A DNA stretch of 36,038 nucleotides from Carboxylicivirga marina. Lineage in GTDB: Bacteria; Bacteroidota; Bacteroidia; Bacteroidales; Marinilabiliaceae. Both the position numbers and the translations under genes were made by a program. The notes under the pieces are model-generated. The model searched no databases, was not told where the DNA came from, and saw only the letters and a list, made by a program, of their open reading frames with translations. Every line of letters starts with the position of its first letter. The first letter of the stretch is position 1. Shown here in pieces: positions 1 through 7,267 of the stretch. Location: contig NZ_JAENRR010000049.1 of the NCBI RefSeq assembly GCF_016612505.1, forward strand, positions 1-36,038, given 5' to 3'.

Positions 1-72
1 TAGGTGTAATTTTATTCACACTCTCGTGAAAAAATTATGATTTTGAAAAAGCGCTTTGGAGAACCTGAGTTG

Positions 73-237
73 TCACTTAATTTCTACTTCATAATTACCA
101 TAGTTGCCCTCAACTTCGGCAAACCAGGTTCCATCGCTACTTTGATTGAGCTGCAAAATATTTCCACCATTGAAGTAATTTTTCCCTCGTTGCAATATTT
201 TAAAGGGGATAATATTTATTAACTCTTGTATCGTCAT
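73..237 (-). pseudogene. Truncated SWIM-type protein N-terminus, 54 aa
   Basis: The ORF starts at an ATG (235-237) and ends at TGA (73-75). The product has the pattern IIPFKILQRGKNYF, then a Gly-Asn turn, then GTWFAEVEG and YEVEIK. This resembles the segment just before the CxCx(n)CxH zinc motif in bacterial SWIM zinc-finger proteins, where an RGxxYxxxG stretch leads into a W-x-A-x-VxG-x-x-Y-x-V-x-I beta pair. The reading frame stops exactly where the SWIM cysteines would follow, and no Cys-rich continuation is visible in the remaining 72 bases. It lies 30 bp downstream of the AlbA-type gene on the same strand. The family resemblance is from memory. It could be a decayed gene or a genuinely short protein. 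Confidence 0.45.
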
Positions 238-267
238 ATTATGCCACAGTTTTGCCTTCTCCGGTTT

Positions 268-1839
268 TTATTTGTTAACCAGCATATAAAATGCTAATCC
301 TTTCTTTGTCATCTTGTACTTCTGGTTCGGACTTTTGGGGGTTTCCGGAATAGTCCATTCTATTAAAGAATCTTCTCTTAATTTATTTATTACTGAATAT
401 AGTTGACCTGAAATAGATTTTTGTCCTAATGAGGTTGATACTTCTTGTGTTGATAATGCTCCAGATAGAAGTATATCTAATATTTTACTATAAAGAGACT
501 CTTGCTGTGACTCCTGCTGTAACTCCTGCTGTAACTCCTGCTGCAACTCCTGCTGTTCTTTCTCAAGACCTTGATGTATATAGTCTTTCAACTCCTGCTG
601 TAACTCCTGCTGCCAATCCTCTAACTCTTGCTGTGGCTTCTTTTGTTTAAGTTCTTCTGCCTCCATTTGAAAACCTACAACAACAGAATCAAACTCTATC
701 TGGTAATCAGGTATGGTTGAATTATAAGCTTTCCAGTTCTCATCAATTTTATCGAAACCAAATCCCGCATTCTCAGCCAGTTTCACCATGCGGAACAGTT
801 TCGCTAATATCGGATTTCGAGGTAAAGAAATATCTTTGCTTTTCAGTTCCTCAAAGGGTTTGGGTAATCCTCCGGGATTATAAAACTCAATATGATTGGT
901 GAATATACGCACACGTGGACATGCCGGAGAAAAATAATCAGTATGCATGAGCATATTCACCAGGGCTTCACGAATACTTTCAAGTCCGGGAGAAAGTTCC
1001 TGGCCAAAACCTTCGGCAGTTAATGTAAATTGAACATCTACCTTTTGTTTTAACCGGGAAAAGCATTCAAAGTAATACTCCCAAAGGTTTTCCTGTTCCT
1101 CGATACGGAATGTGTAGCGTTGTTTAGCATCGGAATATGATTTGCCGGGCACTTCTAGTAAATCTACTCGAAAATCGGCAAAGTGCTTTTCAACAACATC
1201 CCGTTTTCCAAACATGAGTAATCCGGCATAGGTACATTTACCATTTTCCATAATGCGGAGCTTCTCTAAAAACTCAGCTTCATCAAAACGGTTGTAGCTT
1301 GCGTTTGGATTAAATCGAGCCATATAATCCCGGTAACGGTTTATTGAGGTATTGCTTAAACTATCACGACTGGTTCCGGGAGCTAACACGGCTGTTTTTG
1401 TGCCAAATGCCCGGTCACGCAACATGCTGTCAATTTCTTCCTGTGTGGCACGTTGGTCGGAACTTCCTCTGCGGATGAATGTATTGCTCTGGTTATTATA
1501 GTAAACGGGTTTGTTCTTATGCACCGGAACATAAAATGCCAAAACGGTTTTATCTTCAAACTGATACATTTCTTGCTTTGTGCCCACAAAAACATTGAAT
1601 TTAGTTCCTCTGAGGGTATTCAGAAAGTCTTGCTCCAGCTTTTCGGCATTACCTACACCGGTAATTTCAAAGTCTTTACCTTTTTCTGTTACGCCCAAAA
1701 CGATCCAACCTCCACTGGTATTTGAGAAAGCCGAAACGGTTTCCCAAACCGACTTAGGCAATTCGCTTTTGGCGGCTTTTACTTCAAAATCTTCCCATTC
1801 GAGGCTACTAAGCTTATGTATCAATTCTACTCTAGTCAT
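268..1839 (-). CDS. AlbA_2/Schlafen-type ATP-binding transcriptional regulator-like protein with Gln/Glu-rich linker
   Basis: The 523-aa product starts with an AlbA_2-type putative nucleic-acid binding domain. The pattern FEVKAAKSELP at residues 18-28 is followed by ETVSAFSNTSGGWIVLGV at 33-50, the classic signature of this family. The middle has the ATPase-like C-terminal module of the same family (REALVNMLMHTDY, NPGGLP, and a final AENAGFGFDKI). Residues about 395-455 are a low-complexity Gln/Glu-rich stretch of QQEL repeats, probably helical. The last 70 residues look like a winged helix (ILDILLSGALSTQEVSTSLG, then INKLREDSLIEW). Proteins of this type are annotated as ATP-dependent DNA helicase-like or transcriptional regulators, and their function is poorly known. 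There is no signal peptide, so it should be cytoplasmic. The gene stands apart from the glycan locus downstream. Confidence 0.85.
   Translation of the reverse strand: MTRVELIHKLSSLEWEDFEVKAAKSELPKSVWETVSAFSNTSGGWIVLGVTEKGKDFEITGVGNAEKLEQDFLNTLRGTKFNVFVGTKQEMYQFEDKTVLAFYVPVHKNKPVYYNNQSNTFIRRGSSDQRATQEEIDSMLRDRAFGTKTAVLAPGTSRDSLSNTSINRYRDYMARFNPNASYNRFDEAEFLEKLRIMENGKCTYAGLLMFGKRDVVEKHFADFRVDLLEVPGKSYSDAKQRYTFRIEEQENLWEYYFECFSRLKQKVDVQFTLTAEGFGQELSPGLESIREALVNMLMHTDYFSPACPRVRIFTNHIEFYNPGGLPKPFEELKSKDISLPRNPILAKLFRMVKLAENAGFGFDKIDENWKAYNSTIPDYQIEFDSVVVGFQMEAEELKQKKPQQELEDWQQELQQELKDYIHQGLEKEQQELQQELQQELQQESQQESLYSKILDILLSGALSTQEVSTSLGQKSISGQLYSVINKLREDSLIEWTIPETPKSPNQKYKMTKKGLAFYMLVNK
498..635. 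repeat. 12-bp minisatellite inside the AlbA-type gene
   Basis: A 12-base unit (ACTCCTGCTGTA on the plus strand) occurs five times head to tail at 498-557. The two internal copies at 510-521 and 522-533 are identical and the others differ by one or two bases. The unit returns at 591-602 and 603-614, and a diverged copy lies near 624-635. On the coding (minus) strand each unit encodes QQEL or QQES. Because the unit is a multiple of three, gain or loss of copies would change linker length without breaking the frame. Confidence 0.9.
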
Positions 1840-1887
1840 TAAATCTAATGTTGTAACTTTGGAATAAAAGTAAAATATTTATGCGAG

Positions 1888-1980
1888 ATGATTACAGTTG
1901 AACTAAGAGAAATAATAGATGCTGATATATTTAAATCTTCAGGTTCTAAAGGAGCAGAGGCTTTTTATGCTTTAAGGTAA
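1888..1980 (+). other. Small ORF, 30 aa, possible gene remnant
   Basis: An ATG-started ORF encodes MITVELREIIDADIF followed by a Ser/Gly-rich turn and GAEAFYALR, then TAA. The composition (balanced charge, Gly, Ala) is more protein-like than the surrounding AT-rich sequence. That suggests the first 30 codons of a gene cut short. I do not recognise the family. Confidence 0.25.
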
Positions 1981-2263
1981 TTGCATAATGATTGCGTAAT
2001 TGCGTAATCAATTTTTGTTATTCAATAGAAGTTGTAAAAAATGCACATAGAAAATATCACCGAAGATTACATTTTTACTACAGAAATTATTGGGTTTGCG
2101 AACAAATATAGTATGTTTATGATATACTTAAAGTATTGTATATCAGTAATATAAATCACTTCCCGATACAGAATTTTCTAAAATCTGATAATCATTACAT
2201 TACAGTGTTTGAGTTGTAAATATTAAGTAAAGAAAACCAGGAGTCTTAAGTATTTCTATGAAG

Positions 2264-2377
2264 CTATACATCGGTGTTAACTTCACCGGTTATTTCACCC
2301 ATATCTACAAAAGTAAGTAAATAATCATCAGAAATCTCATCTTTCAAAAACGCACATATAATCCTAGTTATTTGACA
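2264..2377 (-). pseudogene. Possible C-terminal gene fragment, 37 codons
   Basis: The minus-strand frame, open from a TAA just upstream to a TAG at 2264-2266, reads RIICAFLKDEISDDYLL, then TFVDMGEITGEVNTDV. The residue mix is typical of a soluble protein C-terminus and unlike random AT-rich translation. It has no start codon. The family is unknown. It may be the tail of a lost gene. Confidence 0.25.
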
Positions 2378-2428
2378 TTATACTATCTTAGAATATCCTA
2401 AAACTATTGAAGTTCTCTCTTAAAATAA

Positions 2429-2566
2429 GATGAATTAGATGAAGACTCAACTTGTGCAAAAATTGCTCATGTTCAAGAAAAAGGTGGTCGCGTTTTAAGC
2501 CAAGTTACAATGAATTATTATATTAGTAAGCTATCACGATTGAATTTCAAAGTTAATCAGTGTTAG
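2429..2566 (+). pseudogene. RhuM-like gene fragment
   Basis: A 45-codon open stretch lies directly behind an in-frame TAA (2426-2428) and has no start codon at its head. It reads DELDEDSTCAKIAHVQ, EKGGRVLSQVT, MNYYISKLSRLNFKVNQ, stop. From memory this matches the central signature of the RhuM family (Fic/RhuM-type virulence or cell-filamentation proteins). There, a G/E-E-L-x-E-x-S/T segment is followed by a Q-x-E-G-x-R-x-V strand and a YYNLDxIIxxGYRVN strand. Here the last strand is degenerate (YYISKLSRLNFKVN). Most likely this is a remnant of a mobile or accessory gene. Confidence 0.4.
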
Positions 2567-2585
2567 AAAGTATTAAGTGACATAA

Positions 2586-2613
2586 AGAGGTTAACCTATT
2601 AAGATTAACCTCT
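2586..2613 (-). terminator. Terminator hairpin of the glycan locus
   Basis: A perfect 9-bp stem (AGAGGTTAA at 2586-2594 paired with TTAACCTCT at 2605-2613) encloses a 10-base loop. It lies 55-83 bases beyond the stop of the 1524-aa gene. The tail on the transcribed strand is TTTATG, a short U tract. This fits the 3' end of the long minus-strand operon. Confidence 0.6.
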
Positions 2614-2668
2614 CATTCTTCTCTATGTAATGTTGTGTGTTTATGATCTCATTATATGGTCACAGCTA

Positions 2669-5600
2669 TTATTCTACCATAAATCGTTTGCTAATTACTT
2701 CCTCTCCGACAAGTATTGAAGCTATATAAACTCCTTGCTTTAGACCTAAGAGTGAATGAGACTTATTACTCGAATGCCCGACAACCTGACCTGCCATATT
2801 AACGATTGAAATTCCCTTTACCTCTTTCTGTGCTTGGACTAATAACTCATGATTTGAGATAACAACCTTCACCTCTGAATCATCCGCTTCTTCAATACTA
2901 CTTGGAATACTCTGGAAAGAAACATCAGATAAAAGACCTGGTGCCTTTGTACCATCCCCTTCCTCCTTACTATTGAACATTAAATCTACATCTTCATCCC
3001 CTTGCAGAAACCTTATTTTAAATGTGATTTTATCGGATGGATTGTTTTGAACAAACTCTGTTACATTAAAATAATGATACATACCTTCAGGTGATAAATC
3101 GCTAATACCAATAGTATCGATAGCCTCGAATGATACATTAGCTGGTTTGGCATTCCAAGTAATGGTGTTTTCATCCCATGATTCATCGCCACCGAAGACT
3201 TCAATGACTGCATTTGTTCCAATTGAGTTGGTCAACCATAAGCCTAATTGATAAACATTACCGGATAAATTAGCATCGGTGACATCAAATTCCACAAACA
3301 CCTCTCGCTGACTGCTCTCACGCCCTTTAATTCTTAAATTTGGCTCTGTCCCATAGCGATTATCAGCACCAAGCAAATACACATAGGCATCCTGAGAGGC
3401 TGAAATACTGTAGTCTAGCAAGTATTCATTAGCAACCGACACTTTGGCTTTATCTGATTCCACCATTGCCATATCGCCATCGGCATCTACAGCTGAAAGT
3501 AAGGTAAATGTGGTTGTTTGCTCTGGTGCTAACATTTCGGTATACGTTTGTGTTTGTACCGTTTTTTCAATGATTGTTTCACCATCGGAATAGGTCAAAT
3601 CCCAAGGGGGCTTTCCATCAGTCTGATAAGTCACCGTTACATCAACTCCTTTTAATACGGATGTCCAACCGCTGACTGAAGCAGCAACCGTATATGGGTT
3701 ACGTGTAAAAATCACTTCCTCAGGCGTGCCTCCGTCTGATGTAACCTCAATACGTACTGTATTGACGCTGCGTGGCACCCATTCTCCATATTCGTAAGGA
3801 TAAGTTGATTGTAACACATTATCCTGCTGCACACCATCAAACCACACTCTAAAACGTACGTTTGAATAAGTATCTTTGGTTGCATCCGAATAGGCATATA
3901 CTCTGGTGTAATCGTTTGAAAACCCGACCATCATCGCCCTGGCATCAACTGTAGTCAAGTCCTTATATGACAATTGCCAATCGTTTTTGCCTGACTGGAA
4001 ATACATTTTATCCTGAAACTTAGCCTCTACGGCTACATCGTTAATGGCAACGGCCGTAATACCATTGGCCGACACACTAATATTAAAGGCATTACCTGAT
4101 ACTGAAAGTGTTCCACTTGCTGTATTATCTTCCCAAACCTGTGCAGTATTACCTGCAACAGTCAACTGTTGGCTGTTAATATTGATTTGCGCATTCACAT
4201 CTTCACCACTTTGATTAACGAAAGCCAGGTAAAGCTTATTATTACCACGTGCTACAATGTAATTCAACTCCTGATTATCGCAGGTCACCAAACCAACAGG
4301 CATCCATGGTGTCACATTTTCATCACCATAAAATATACCAGGCTTGAAATACAAATTATTGTAAAGGTTCGCTGTATTTTCTGTAAACTCTGTTGGAAAA
4401 TCAATGGCTCCATCCGATTTGGCAAAAACATCACTAACAAGATAGTCAAATGTTAGAGCTACCATTGGCCACACATGACTGTAATGCATCGATGTGGTGG
4501 TCAATAGTTCAGAGATGCTCCGATGAGCAAAATCTACTTTCTCATACACTGTAGTTCTGTCTGTATTAATGTGGTACCCTGGGAAGCTTCTCCATCGCCC
4601 AATGATTGCCGCCTTGGCTACATCCATCAAAAACTGGTCATTGGTCAAGGCTCCTATACGCATAAAAAACGGTGCATGATTGGCCATAAAAACAGCTCTG
4701 TGCTTTCCTGTACTTGTACCACCGGCTTCGCACGACAAACCAACGCTTGATAAGCGCCAGGCTGGTGCATCTTCCTCAGGAATAGAAATAGCTGTACCAC
4801 TACGATATAATGGTGCTTTGTTACCAATGTTGCAGGATATCATTTCGTCAGGTACCGCCGGTGACATCCATAAATGATAAGCATAGCTTCTTGCTGCTTT
4901 TTGAGCTGCATCCAAATAGCGCTGGTAGCCGGTTAACTCATAGGTTTCATATAACTCCCAGAATTTAGGGGCCAGACTAGACCAGAAACTACTCTTTGAA
5001 TGATTGATATAATCAAAACCTGTTTGCTTGGTATTGATTCGCTCATTGATGTACTTATCAGCCCCGCTAATCACTTTATTTAGGTAAGTTAATTCGCCTG
5101 TAGCCTTATACATGGCCATGTTCTCACGCCATTCTTTTTTAAATGCATTGTTTGAGTAGTTGATGGCATTATCAACAGCCAATTCCCAGAAGGCATGTGA
5201 ATAATTATTCCCAGTGATATAATAACCCATCATCTCAGTGATGTTCATACAAGGATCACCCAAATCATTCGGTGCTGTCTGTCCGGTACCAGAGGTACCA
5301 TCCTTGGAATAATTAAAACTTTCGCGCGACAACATGTATTCAGTAATAGGCAGAGCTCTTTCCTTAAACATCACCGAGTCATTCACCACAAAGGCCATGC
5401 TGTGAATTGGCAGCGCTGAAGTATTTTTCACTGAATTAGGTATATCCGTTTCATAAGAATAGCCCTTCATGTCTTCGAGATACCTGCCATATGGTCCCAT
5501 GGCAAATTCAAGCAGATTTTCGAAAGCTGTATTGAGTGAACCTAAATCGTTATGTCGGTAATCAGAAAAACCATATAAGCGACGAGCAATATCTTCATAG

Positions 5601-7243
5601 GCACTTGACATGTTTCGTTCCGACACATACAAGCGATAATTAAAATCGTATTGGGTTCCGCTGGTTATTTGTGAATCTGCATTACCCATGATTAAAGCCC
5701 AAACCATCGGACGTACTTGTCCAGCATTATCACGAATGGCAACACCAAATGGGCTGCGTGACACACCAACAGGCAGTGGATTGAAGGGAAACTCTGAACG
5801 ATCGGCTATAACACCATAAGTTGTTCCGTTAACAGTAGCTAATGTTGCCGGTAAGGTCGCTTTATATGCTGGAGTTAGGTAAGATGACTCCGGAAATCGC
5901 TTCTCGGTAAACGGTAAGGGCTGAAAGATTTCCTCTACTTCATTGATAGAATAAGCAGGGGCCCCACAATAACCAATTGAGAAATAAGCAGTGGAAGTTG
6001 GTGTTAAAGAAGCTCTAAACTGAGGCTCGCCATCACCACTTAGTGGTAATACCAGGGTAGCCGAGAATGCAAAGTCAGCATTAGCTACATAAGTAAAAAA
6101 TAATTTGCTCCCATCTGCCCTGACCTCACTCGGTGTCATTATACTAAAGTCCCCTGTGCGTGAAGAAAAATAATCAGTATTACCTTCAACACTTACTGTT
6201 TTGTAATTAAAGTCTTCTGATATGGATGATTCTGAAACAGAGGGGCGACTTTCATTACGAGCCACATAAAATACAGGAGCAAATTCAAGAACTGATCCTG
6301 ATGCTTTTTCTGTTATCTCAAGGTTGTTACTTATCTTATTATGCGCCACCTCGTATTGAGCATTCTCAACCGTGGTATATAATTCTTCCTGAGTATAAAC
6401 AGTTATCGTGGCTGTTCCAGAAACTGACCCTGTTCCATTAACATCACTCACAGAAACCAGCTCATAGGTGGTTGTAACATCAGGCGACACATTAAATTCG
6501 GTGTAGTAATCGTTCACCGTCAGGTTGTGTTGATTTGTTCCGTCACTATAAAATACATCGAAAGGAGGTGTTCCAATCAATTCAATGGTTAAAGGAGTTG
6601 ATTGACCTGATACAATACCGGCATCGCCCGATAAGGTAGCCACAGCATCTGATATACCTTCGGGCTTGTACAATTCAATCTCACTCAACATGGTGTATGG
6701 AAAACTACCGCCATGATTGCTTTTAATATCCAAACCAATCCATCTTGTATTGGCTGGCAATCCCGGCATATCTTTGTATTCTCCGGTATAGGAAGCTGTA
6801 CCGCTCGCTTCAGTTAAATTATCAGCCCTTAGCAAAGTCCACTCTTCGTTGCTAAACCCTGAATTGGACAAATCATTTACAGATGTAGAATAGTATATGT
6901 CAAAGCTGTTGACTCCTCTGTTAGTATAACCTACCCAGTTTCCATTCCAAATGTGCATACCCAGAACCTGCGTAGGAGCTGCCATCTTATGAATGAGAGT
7001 GTGATTGGCTGCACTGCCATCCTGGGTTGCCCACATGGTGCTTGCGCTATTACTGTGGCTACCATCTGCATTTAAACCCGATTCATTGATGACATTATCG
7101 ACTACCCTTCCGGTACCTGTATATTCGGAAGATGCAAAGGCCGTGAGACCTGTAACTTTCTCATAGGCAACTGATGGTTGTGACTTAACCATAGCTGTGA
7201 GAAACATCATAGAAATGACTATAAGTATATGCTTTGCTTTCAT
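2669..7243 (-). CDS. T9SS-exported multidomain glycan-active protein, paralogue of the 929-aa lipoprotein
   Basis: The 1524-aa product begins with a signal peptide (residues 1-21). A discoidin/F5-8C-like binding domain follows (about 27-195; WATQDGS, NSFDIYYST, RWIGLDIKS, SEIELYKP), then an Ig-like module (200-285; GTPPFDVFYSDG). The 290-1190 core matches the whole 929-aa protein of this locus. A second Ig-like module carries KPPWDLTYSDG. Next comes a DNRLRE/CBM96-like jelly roll (DAYVYLLGADNRYGTEPNL). A type A T9SS sorting tail ends the protein. The core has an N-terminal beta-rich part and an apparently all-helical part (about 560-960), the layout of (alpha/alpha)-toroid lyases and hydrolases. 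Residues shared with the paralogue include R830, H849, R850, Y890, H891, R896, H920, Y921 and H923. The family is not named; PL26-like, PL40-like or a new family are all possible. It is the last gene of the operon, 24 bp behind GH95. Confidence 0.75.
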   Translation of the reverse strand: MKAKHILIVISMMFLTAMVKSQPSVAYEKVTGLTAFASSEYTGTGRVVDNVINESGLNADGSHSNSASTMWATQDGSAANHTLIHKMAAPTQVLGMHIWNGNWVGYTNRGVNSFDIYYSTSVNDLSNSGFSNEEWTLLRADNLTEASGTASYTGEYKDMPGLPANTRWIGLDIKSNHGGSFPYTMLSEIELYKPEGISDAVATLSGDAGIVSGQSTPLTIELIGTPPFDVFYSDGTNQHNLTVNDYYTEFNVSPDVTTTYELVSVSDVNGTGSVSGTATITVYTQEELYTTVENAQYEVAHNKISNNLEITEKASGSVLEFAPVFYVARNESRPSVSESSISEDFNYKTVSVEGNTDYFSSRTGDFSIMTPSEVRADGSKLFFTYVANADFAFSATLVLPLSGDGEPQFRASLTPTSTAYFSIGYCGAPAYSINEVEEIFQPLPFTEKRFPESSYLTPAYKATLPATLATVNGTTYGVIADRSEFPFNPLPVGVSRSPFGVAIRDNAGQVRPMVWALIMGNADSQITSGTQYDFNYRLYVSERNMSSAYEDIARRLYGFSDYRHNDLGSLNTAFENLLEFAMGPYGRYLEDMKGYSYETDIPNSVKNTSALPIHSMAFVVNDSVMFKERALPITEYMLSRESFNYSKDGTSGTGQTAPNDLGDPCMNITEMMGYYITGNNYSHAFWELAVDNAINYSNNAFKKEWRENMAMYKATGELTYLNKVISGADKYINERINTKQTGFDYINHSKSSFWSSLAPKFWELYETYELTGYQRYLDAAQKAARSYAYHLWMSPAVPDEMISCNIGNKAPLYRSGTAISIPEEDAPAWRLSSVGLSCEAGGTSTGKHRAVFMANHAPFFMRIGALTNDQFLMDVAKAAIIGRWRSFPGYHINTDRTTVYEKVDFAHRSISELLTTTSMHYSHVWPMVALTFDYLVSDVFAKSDGAIDFPTEFTENTANLYNNLYFKPGIFYGDENVTPWMPVGLVTCDNQELNYIVARGNNKLYLAFVNQSGEDVNAQININSQQLTVAGNTAQVWEDNTASGTLSVSGNAFNISVSANGITAVAINDVAVEAKFQDKMYFQSGKNDWQLSYKDLTTVDARAMMVGFSNDYTRVYAYSDATKDTYSNVRFRVWFDGVQQDNVLQSTYPYEYGEWVPRSVNTVRIEVTSDGGTPEEVIFTRNPYTVAASVSGWTSVLKGVDVTVTYQTDGKPPWDLTYSDGETIIEKTVQTQTYTEMLAPEQTTTFTLLSAVDADGDMAMVESDKAKVSVANEYLLDYSISASQDAYVYLLGADNRYGTEPNLRIKGRESSQREVFVEFDVTDANLSGNVYQLGLWLTNSIGTNAVIEVFGGDESWDENTITWNAKPANVSFEAIDTIGISDLSPEGMYHYFNVTEFVQNNPSDKITFKIRFLQGDEDVDLMFNSKEEGDGTKAPGLLSDVSFQSIPSSIEEADDSEVKVVISNHELLVQAQKEVKGISIVNMAGQVVGHSSNKSHSLLGLKQGVYIASILVGEEVISKRFMVE

Positions 7244-7267
7244 AAAACGATATTTAATTGCTTATTA

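Larger units (their letters stand above)
1840..2668. other. Gene-poor interval with decayed gene fragments
   Basis: No intact gene longer than about 40 codons is visible in these 830 bases. Three short stretches look like former coding sequence and are listed separately (1888-1980, 2264-2377, 2429-2566). A further 37-codon ORF at 2041-2154 (plus strand, ATG start) has no recognisable relative and an AT-rich, chance-like composition. The last 80 bases hold the terminator of the glycan locus. The interval separates the AlbA-type gene from the polysaccharide utilization locus. It may be the scar of past insertions. Confidence 0.6.

Noticed and set aside
498-635. Regular short repeats that could suggest a CRISPR array
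   Set aside because: The unit is 12 bp with no spacers and translates in frame as QQEL inside an intact gene.
2041-2154. 37-codon plus-strand ORF
   Set aside because: AT-rich with no recognisable motif; could be chance, and it is only noted inside the gene-poor interval entry.
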